From assembly GCF_000186865.1 (NCBI RefSeq), contig NW_008705618.1, positions 1 through 24,263 on the forward strand: DNA of 24,263 nt. Reading direction: 5' to 3'. A program made the position numbers and the translations under genes. Origin of the DNA: Aureococcus anophagefferens. Lineage: Eukaryota; Sar; Pelagophyceae; Pelagomonadales; Pelagomonadaceae. This document shows, in pieces, positions 18,440 through 24,263 of this stretch (position 1 is the first letter of the stretch; the number at the start of each line of letters is the position of its first letter). The notes beneath the pieces were generated by a model. It had not been told where the DNA came from. It worked only from the letters and a program-made list of their open reading frames with translations, and searched no databases.

Positions 18440-19170
18440 ATCCGGTGGGCCCAGCTAAGTGGTGCGCGCGCCTCCGGTGGCCCGTAACCGATTTCTTGGC
18501 TCCGAAAGCCACGCGCGCGCGCGCGTTTACGGGGTGGGCCCGGAAGTCGCGGGATCTGGCTGCCCAGCCGTGCGGCGGCGCATCGAGTCGTAAGCGTATT
18601 CTTTTCCGGTCAGGAGCTCGTCGTCGTGATGCGAGTCGATGTTGCGAAGCAGTCTGTGGGCGCGCGTCGATATTCCGACGACCCGCGGGCGACTGGCGGG
18701 CCGCGGCGCGGTTTCCCGAGGCCGCGAGCCGCGGCGTGATTCTGGTCGCAGACGATGGTCTGGCCGCTATAAAAGGCGTGACACACATGGGGCGTGCCAT
18801 GGAAGGTGTTGGAGTGGTCCCGGGACGCGATCTCGCCGTGCAAAGGCTGGTTCTATTCGCGAGGGCCTCGCCTGGCTCCGCAACAATTCGCTGCGGTGAT
18901 CCATGCAGCGTTTCACGTCGATCGATCATCGCTGCTGCGTTCCGTCCGGCGGGTCGACATGCTGGAACCTCTCAATGACGACCTGCACCGTCGTCGACGC
19001 CCATGAGGTGCCCGAAACTCGCCGAAACCACCTCGGCGGAGAGCCGGCGGATGGCCGCCGCGGCCCAGTACGGCCGCTTCCGGGCCTCGCTCGAGGTCAC
19101 TGCGACCTGCGCGTCCAACCTCGGTCCCGACCACCGCCGCGAGTCGACGGGGCGCCGCAAAGAGCGCCCT
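18440..19170 (-). pseudogene. Unrecognised decayed minus-strand coding sequence
   Basis: Protein-like stretches with strongly GC-ending codons appear in successive minus frames. They are: RPVDSRRWSGPRLDAQVAVT, EARKRPYWAAAAIRRLSAEV and SASFGHLMGVDD (about 19160-18990); VQVVIERFQHVDPPDGTQQR (about 18990-18930); LHGEIASRDHSNTFHGTPHV then CHAFYSGQTIVCDQNHAAAR (about 18845-18720); and HRLLRNIDSHHDDELLTGKE (about 18650-18600). Frame changes of one base separate them, and a stop follows TQQR. This looks like one gene with several indels. I do not recognise the family. Confidence 0.35.
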
Positions 19171-19183
19171 GGGGCTCCTTTCG

Positions 19184-19232
19184 GGGGTCATTTTGGCCCA
19201 TTTTGGCCCGATAGCCCATTTTGGCCCAAAAG
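19184..19232 (+). repeat. Short repeats of CATTTTGGCCC
   Basis: Three copies of CATTTTGGCCC occur within 49 bp, the first two directly abutting. No further role is visible. Confidence 0.7.
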
Positions 19233-19263
19233 CGCTCCATACGCACCCTAATAACCGGGCCTG

Positions 19264-19354
19264 GGAAACCCAACGAAGCTGAGTTCGCGGCTTGCCCCTC
19301 TCCCTAGCCACCCTTAAGCGCCCCGGGCCTGGCGCCATCTCTCTCCAGGGGGGG
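19264..19354 (+). repeat. Repeat unit, uninterrupted copy (empty site)
   Basis: The unit runs from GGAAACCCAACGAAGCTGAG through GCGGCTTGCCCC, CTCCCTAGCC, CCCTTAAG and CTGGCGCCATC to a G-run. The same unit follows, split in two by the TIR element (19373-19391 and 20144-20218). The TGA at 19280-19282 marks the corresponding unoccupied insertion point. Confidence 0.8.
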
Positions 19355-19372
19355 TGTCGGACACGGGACTCC

Positions 19373-19391
19373 GGAAACCCAACGAGGCTGA
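19373..19391 (+). repeat. Repeat unit, interrupted copy, left part with TGA target duplication
   Basis: GGAAACCCAACGAGGCTGA equals the start of the intact unit with one change. Its last three bases (19389-19391) are the left TGA target-site copy. Confidence 0.75.
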
Positions 19392-20143
19392 CCCGCCGGG
19401 GTAAAAGCCGATCGAATGTCCTCGACGCTTCATGATCGACATTGTGCAGCGTTTTGGCGGCGCGGTGCGATGGGATGGCCGTCTTTGAGGGCCCGCCGCT
19501 CCGCGAATATGCAGAATTGTGCAACGATCCCAGCAGCTGCGAGGGCCGCAAGGACGAGGGTGAGGCACATGCGAAGACGCGACGCTCATACGACCGCGTG
19601 GCGACTGGAACGGGGAGGTAGAGTGGGTGGGAAGGGACGCGCTGCCCCCTCGCGACCCCTCTAGCATAGTTTTCGAGTCATCGCAGCAGCGGAGATCGTT
19701 CGTCATCGACCCCGTCGCGTCCAGCGCGGCGGGTTCCTCGGGGGAGCCCGAAATCGTCGAGTCCACCGGGCCGAGCTCCGGCGGCGTTTCGTCCCGACGG
19801 TGGCCGTGGGGTATCTGGGGCTGCCCCCGCCGCCCGAAATGGTCTCGATCCGTTCCATACCACCATGGGAGGCGCCTCGGGCTGCCCCTCGGGACCTCGA
19901 GCCGACCGACGTCGGGTTCGACGGCTTCCGCATGGTCGACGCCGCCCCAACCGCGCTGGATCCGCGTCGTGGCGGGTCGACGCGCGAACGAAGCGTTTGG
20001 GGCGGTAGCGAGACACCTTCCCCACTGCCGATCCCGGCGCATAACGCTCAGACGCCATCGCGAGCGCCGCGAAGAAAAGCCCATGCAACGACTGCACCGT
20101 GCCGCTTCAACAGGGGACAAACTCAAGTAAATACCCCGGCGGG
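19392..20143. mobile_element. 752-bp DNA element with perfect 12-bp TIRs and 3-bp TSD
   Basis: The ends are CCCGCCGGGGTA (19392-19403) and its exact reverse complement TACCCCGGCGGG (20132-20143). Both sides are flanked by TGA (19389-19391 and 20144-20146). Removing the element plus one TGA recreates a second copy of the adjacent repeat unit (19264-19354). This is direct internal evidence of insertion. A 3-bp duplication is seen in CACTA and PIF/Harbinger-type elements, but the TIR does not begin CACT and no transposase is recognisable. It is probably a non-autonomous element. Confidence 0.8.
19627..20130 (+). pseudogene. Coding-like sequence inside the TIR element
   Basis: One plus frame (19627-20130) begins with ATGGG-less context and reads SSIVFESSQQRRSFVIDPVA and SSGEPEIVESTGPSSGG. 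After about 19790 the more protein-like frame is another: RRRFVPTVAVGYLGLPPPPE, then PRDLEPTDVGFDGFRMVDAA. The switch suggests one indel or a captured, decayed gene fragment. There is no transposase motif and no family is recognised. Confidence 0.3.
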
Positions 20144-20218
20144 TGAGTTTGCGGCTTGCCCCCCTCCCTAGCCGCCCTTAAGAGCCCCGGGTCTGGCGCC
20201 ATCCCTGTCCGGGGGGGG
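20144..20218 (+). repeat. Repeat unit, interrupted copy, right part
   Basis: It starts with the right TGA target copy (20144-20146). It continues GTTTGCGGCTTGCCCC and CTCCCTAGCCGCCCTTAAG to the G-run ending at 20218, matching 19280-19354 with a few substitutions. Confidence 0.8.
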
Positions 20219-20276
20219 CGTAGGGCCCGTGGGGCGGCGGCGGGTGCGAAGCGGGGTTGAGTGGGGCCTCTTCCTG

Positions 20277-20340
20277 GCCGCCGCGCGACCGGTCGCGGCG
20301 GCTCATACTGAGCCTACTGAGTCGGCTCAGTCTCAGTATG
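20277..20340. other. Two adjacent palindromes, the second a strong stem-loop
   Basis: 20277-20302 is a near-palindrome centred on CGACCGGTCG with GCCGCCG/CGGCGGC arms. It is followed at 20304-20340 by CATACTGAG, a CCT bulge, ACTGAG, loop TCGG, CTCAGT and CTCAGTATG: fifteen base pairs with one three-base bulge. No T-run follows, and the host is eukaryotic, so this is not a bacterial-type terminator. Confidence 0.75.
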
Positions 20341-20901
20341 GGGGGCGGCTGCGGGTCGCTGGATTTCCCGTGGATGATAGAGACAACAATCACAGTTAGC
20401 CTACCCTAGGAGGCGTGGCGGACGGAGGCGTCCATATTCGGGGTCACAGTGGCTGGGGCTGCCTTTTGGGGTGGTTGTCGGGCCGGGGGCGGGGCCGTGG
20501 TCGTACTCATGTCAAAGGATTGTAAAGCCCTTCAACTAAATTACTAAGTAGATATTACCTCCGATCTCCCCTGGTAGCCTAGGGGTACTAGCGCGGACTC
20601 TCAGCCGGGATAACACCGAGGCAGCCTTCGCTAGACGGGTTCTGTGTGGCGCGGTCGCAGTTTAGCTTACAGAAAATAGATGCCAGGAACTCGCCCTAGA
20701 CCAAGGGGAAGTCACCCGAGGTCCCCCCGAGTACGCCCCAGTAGGATTTAATTAAATTTTACCACCCCGTACCCCGGAGCTCGAGGTCACTTGGGGCCCT
20801 GGGTGGAGCCCATGTTGAAGGCACACGCAGCTCCTAATCCAACTATATCATTCTATATCTTCTATCTCCCTTAATAGACCAAGAAACTTGCATGTAGCAT
20901 T
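20341..20901. other. Intergenic sequence upstream of MLO; no gene seen
   Basis: It contains the 33-bp repeat partner at 20506-20538. There is also a weak tRNA A-box-like string (GGTAGCCTAGGGG at 20573-20585) with a GGTTC string about 50 bp further on. Neither folds convincingly, so no tRNA or SINE is called. The promoter and 5' UTR of MLO should lie at the right end. Confidence 0.45.
20506..20538 (-). repeat. 33-bp repeat, inverted partner at 15808-15840
   Basis: Its reverse complement matches 15808-15840 at 31 of 33 positions. Confidence 0.75.
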
Positions 20902-23488
20902 ATGAACGTCGCCGTCGTTGTATTCATTACCTTCATTCTTTTGTTATCGGTCTGCTTCGAACTAGGACATGAGCATCTCAGGGAGACGACGCCGGAAGCA
21001 TTTCAACCAATTTTGACGTCGCTGTGCGTTTCCTCGTTGTGACTGTGTGCCGATGATGGAACTGCAGGTACTCAGAATTGACTTTACTTGGCTTTATCGG
21101 GCTTTTGATGTTCACGATTTTCAAGGCGGAGTATCTGCACACAATGTCCACCAGAATATTCGGTGCGACAAACGCGGTCCTGTACTTGCTAATATACTTG
21201 CAGGTGAGCCGGAGGAAATCCAAGAATTGGGTGAGCAAGTTCACATGGTGCTCTTTCTCGTAATGGCGATATTCCTTGCGCAAGCTGTAGGGCTCGCCCG
21301 CTTCGGTGAATCGATCCAACGCAAGTGGCACGTCTGGGAAGCTAAACCAATTGTAAGCGATGAAGATAAGAGAAACGGATGCATCGAATTACGGGCGACG
21401 TTTCACAAGGCCAAAAACCGGATTTCATTTCTCGAACTCCTTATTACCAATCATATGCCAGATAAGTACCGACTCATTTTGCATACGGCAGCACGACTAC
21501 GATTCGTTGAGGAGAGTGGGCTAGCTGCAACAGACTTTGAATTCGCCCGTTATCTTTCAACTCTGCTGGGCCACACGCTTGGCGAACTTGTAGAGGTACC
21601 AATCAAAACCTGGTTTGTTCTGGAACTCATTCTGCTTTTCTTTTGGCAGTGTGAGCTACATTTACCACCTAATGCGAGACTATCGTTGTGGCTGGTGACG
21701 GGCTACCTTACTGCGTTCCTTGCCTACTTTGTTCATGCAAAGCTGCGGCTTGTGCTTCACGAATACTGTGCTCCCTTTGTTGGTGGTGACACATCCTTCA
21801 TGAAGCAGATTGGCGATCGCGGATTCTCGACACTGACGCTCCCTGGTGAAAGCATCAATTCTAGTTATTCTCCCGAGAGCATTTGCGAGCGTAGACCGTC
21901 ACTGGCCCACCCCAACTTGGCCAACGTCGATGTAGTTGAAAATGCTTGCGATCGCGTGAAGCGACTTGCAAAGCAGAGACGGGCGTCAATGGCAGCTGCA
22001 CCATCCATATCAACTACACTTTCGCGGGTAAAACGAAGCGTGCGTGAGTCCCTAGTAAACACAACAAAAGACCGTCAGGGCTCCATCGACCTTTCTAAGT
22101 CTCAATCTTATTCTACGAGTGCGACGCATAATTTTGATCCCACTGGGCCTGTTCACGATAATGTTGCAGCTGCGTACGTGGAATCATTTTGGTTTGGTGA
22201 AACACATCGCGCACATTTTACATTTGATATTATTCGCCTCATTTGCCTCATGACAGCCGTCTACATGGCCATTTTCTGTCTCGTCTATGTTGACGATCTT
22301 TTTGAGACCCACGACCCAGTTGACCGCACCATTCCTGCCGTTGCATTCCAACATCGCGGCGGTTACTTGGGTGGCATCATGATTCTCTTATTCGCTATTG
22401 GACCTCCAGCACTTGTTCTATTGAAAATAACACGTGTTTTGGAAGATTTTACCGTTGTTGCTAACATATCCGATATGAAAAATCGCCGTGTTATCGAACT
22501 GGTCCTCCGTCGCCAGAAGACAGTTGCTGCATTCGAGGCACTCAAAGTTGTCCAGTGCCTCCGCAATCCTAGCATGCTTCTAAATGTCATCGCATCTCCA
22601 GAAACAAATATCGAGGGCGAAGAAACGACGCTCCAGTCCCCGTCCACTGCAGGCAGTGATGTCACACAGTGCAACAAGCGCTTCTCCTGGTCCGCACTTG
22701 GCTTCTCAACTACGCAGATTGACGATGAAACAGAGACAGAGATGACAGCCTTTGAGAAGAAGAAATGGTCTGGTGCTCAGACTGCAACTGGCAAACACAT
22801 CAAGAAAAAAGCCCGTGCTCGTCGCGCCTCAGTGGCCGCTCTATCGGAGCTGCGTCGAGAGGAGCGCGATGTCTTCGCTTTGCGTCAGCGTTCGCACTGG
22901 CAGCGCATCTTCAACCTCTTCGACGAAGATGGTCAGGGCTCTATTGACCGTGGAGAGATGCGTGATCTTCTCGTCAAATTTGCCTGCGATGCCAAGCCAG
23001 AGCAGCTAGACGTAATGATACTACAGCGTCTACATCGATTGCATAAATCGACGTGTTTATCACCTGATTTATTGTTCATACAACATCACTTACCGCGACA
23101 TGTTTTTAGACAATAATTGACAATCTTGACAATGACAACTCTGGGGAGATCTCCTTTGACGAATTTTTTTCGTTCTCGATCGCTGTCTTAAATGAGCAAG
23201 CCTCATTAAAAATCTGACAATTGTAGGTTTGCAACAAAGCTTACACATTACGTTGCTTCGTGCGACCCTGATGAGCTCGTCCATGATATGTTCAATCTCC
23301 TAGATCAGGATGGTTCGGGGACGATTACTGTGCATGAGATGCACAACGTCGTCCACGAGATGCTTGGCCAGGATCTTTCCGTTGAAGACGTCTTCAACGT
23401 TGTCCAAGACATCGATGTCGATGGCAATGGCGAGCTTGATATGGAGGAGTTTTCTGTTCTCCTTGAGCGATTTGGCATCTACCACTGA
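20902..23488 (+). CDS. MLO-family seven-helix membrane protein with four C-terminal EF-hands
   Basis: MLO proteins are plasma-membrane proteins; in plants they bind calmodulin and act in calcium signalling. Five exons were reconstructed: 20902-21023, 21068-21162, 21204-23011, 23110-23171 and 23227-23488. They give an open 782-aa frame. Likely helices are at 2-18, 45-60 (YSELTLLGFIGLLMF), 85-104, 209-226, 232-250, about 412-436 and about 459-481. MLO hallmarks are FEFARYLSTLLGHTLGELVE before helix 4 and YVESFWFGETHRAHFTFDII before helix 6. The tail has EF-hand loops at 646-657 (DEDGQGSIDRGE), 682-693 (DNDNSGEISFDE), 722-733 (DQDGSGTITVHE) and 759-770 (DVDGNGELDMEE). All have D at position 1 and E at position 12. 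Introns are 44, 41, 98 and 55 nt; the first two start GTGCG. Each junction restores family sequence in phase. The 55-nt intron (GTTCTC) is the least certain. Confidence 0.88.
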
Positions 23489-24263
23489 TTCGAGCTTCAG
23501 CCAACCAATGCTGAACTTCTCAACCTCTCAAGATGGTCGCCCGAGCTGCTTTTCATACTACCTTCGTGCGCGTACTAGGCGTGCCGACGCGCCGGCGGCT
23601 GCGTGAAGCGGCAGAGCCAGATCAGATGTGTCTTGGCCAGCACAGCTTGCGCAGCCCGCAATGGCGCGTCTGCGACCATTTGGAGCTACAAAAAAGCGAT
23701 GGAAAGAAAGAAATACTTGGTATGCAAGAAATACATACTTGGTATGCAAGAACTTCATCATCATTAGCAACCTGTGGGCTGTAGCCAAAATCCCAGACTA
23801 CCAACTCGGACTATCATTGGTTGACTAAGAGTCCAATGGGTGGACTGGACACGGGTCGTAAGTTGGCTGCGAGTAGCATGACATATCCCGCCGGTGGGAT
23901 ACGCTAAACGGCGACCTCAAAGATCCTCAACACCACCGCGTGCCCTTCAAGGGGAACCTCAACAACGCCGCCCACACCTCGTAGGGGACCTGCGAGGCGC
24001 CGCCCACGCCTTAAGGGGCACAACCCGCCCGAAACCGCGCGTCAGACCCCTCGCGGACATAAAGTCCCGTGTCATTTTCCGATTCTAAATTCCCCTGAAC
24101 CTCGCCTTCGCTTAAATCGGTTTTGCCGGCGTGGCGAAATTCCAGTGAAGTGTTTTGGAGCAAAAACGTAAGTGTTTAGGGGGGAGAGGCAAGTGTTGGC
24201 AAGTGTTTCAACGGCCAAAAAAAGGCCAAAAAATTAGAATTACCACGAAATATGTTTTGAAAA
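23489..24263. other. Downstream non-coding region; no gene seen
   Basis: After the MLO stop no frame has a recognisable domain. The right end is AT-richer and holds repeated AAGTGTT and GGCCAAAAA strings (about 24150-24230), as in transposon or 3' flanking DNA. A gene may start beyond the edge. Confidence 0.45.
23713..23752 (+). repeat. 18-bp direct repeat with 22-bp period
   Basis: ATACTTGGTATGCAAGAA occurs at 23713-23730 and again at 23735-23752, separated by ATAC. Confidence 0.85.

Noticed and set aside
20565..20660. Possible tRNA or tRNA-derived SINE (A-box-like GGTAGCCTAGGGG, then GGTTC)
   Set aside because: The acceptor, D and T stems do not pair convincingly, and the B-box fails after its first five bases.

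Overview
This window looks like nuclear DNA of a flagellated microbial eukaryote, most likely an alga. I lean towards a stramenopile (heterokont), but the sequence does not prove the lineage. The evidence is a cilium gene set (CFAP54, an SHIPPO/STPGR-repeat protein), bacterial-type organelle-translation enzymes with N-terminal extensions (TrpRS, TilS), and eukaryotic PA2G4/EBP1, a tandem-domain arginine methyltransferase and an MLO protein. Several genes contain very short spliceosomal introns. I reconstructed nine introns of 41-98 nt, and four of them start with GTGCG.

Layout. 1-1689 (minus): 5' part of CFAP54, extremely GC-rich, running off the left edge. 1690-3603: non-coding and repeat-like, with an ATTACC-rich cluster. 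3604-5203 (minus): TilS, one short intron and one apparent frameshift. 5385-about 6120 (plus) and about 6130-6995 (minus): two unrecognised, GC-rich, convergent coding stretches that look partly decayed. 7362-7902: a 541-bp imperfect palindrome (fold-back element) just upstream of organellar TrpRS (7983-9146, plus). 9147-10796: repeats, five copies of a 12-bp palindrome, and coding-like fragments. 10797-13577 (plus): 926-aa PRMT with two methyltransferase domains. 13890-15247 (plus): PA2G4/EBP1 in four exons, 393 aa. 15248-16396: repeat-derived. 16397-17420 (plus): STPGR/ODF3-like axonemal protein. 17421-20901: accessory region with decayed coding pieces, tandem repeats, a 752-bp element with perfect 12-bp terminal inverted repeats and a TGA target duplication, and a strong hairpin. 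20902-23488 (plus): seven-helix MLO protein in five exons ending in four EF-hands. 23489-24263: no gene seen.

The genes do not form an operon. Two shared themes appear. TilS and TrpRS both serve bacterial-type organelle translation. CFAP54 and the STPGR protein are both axonemal. The intergenic DNA is rich in dispersed inverted and direct repeats, so transposon activity has probably shaped the spacing. The best candidates for new biology are the MLO-four-EF-hand fusion, the TIR element with an adjacent empty-site copy, the apparently swapped catalytic domain order of the PRMT, and the five-palindrome cluster. Exon structures were worked out by eye from frame, splice dinucleotides and family similarity. 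No alignment or search was run.
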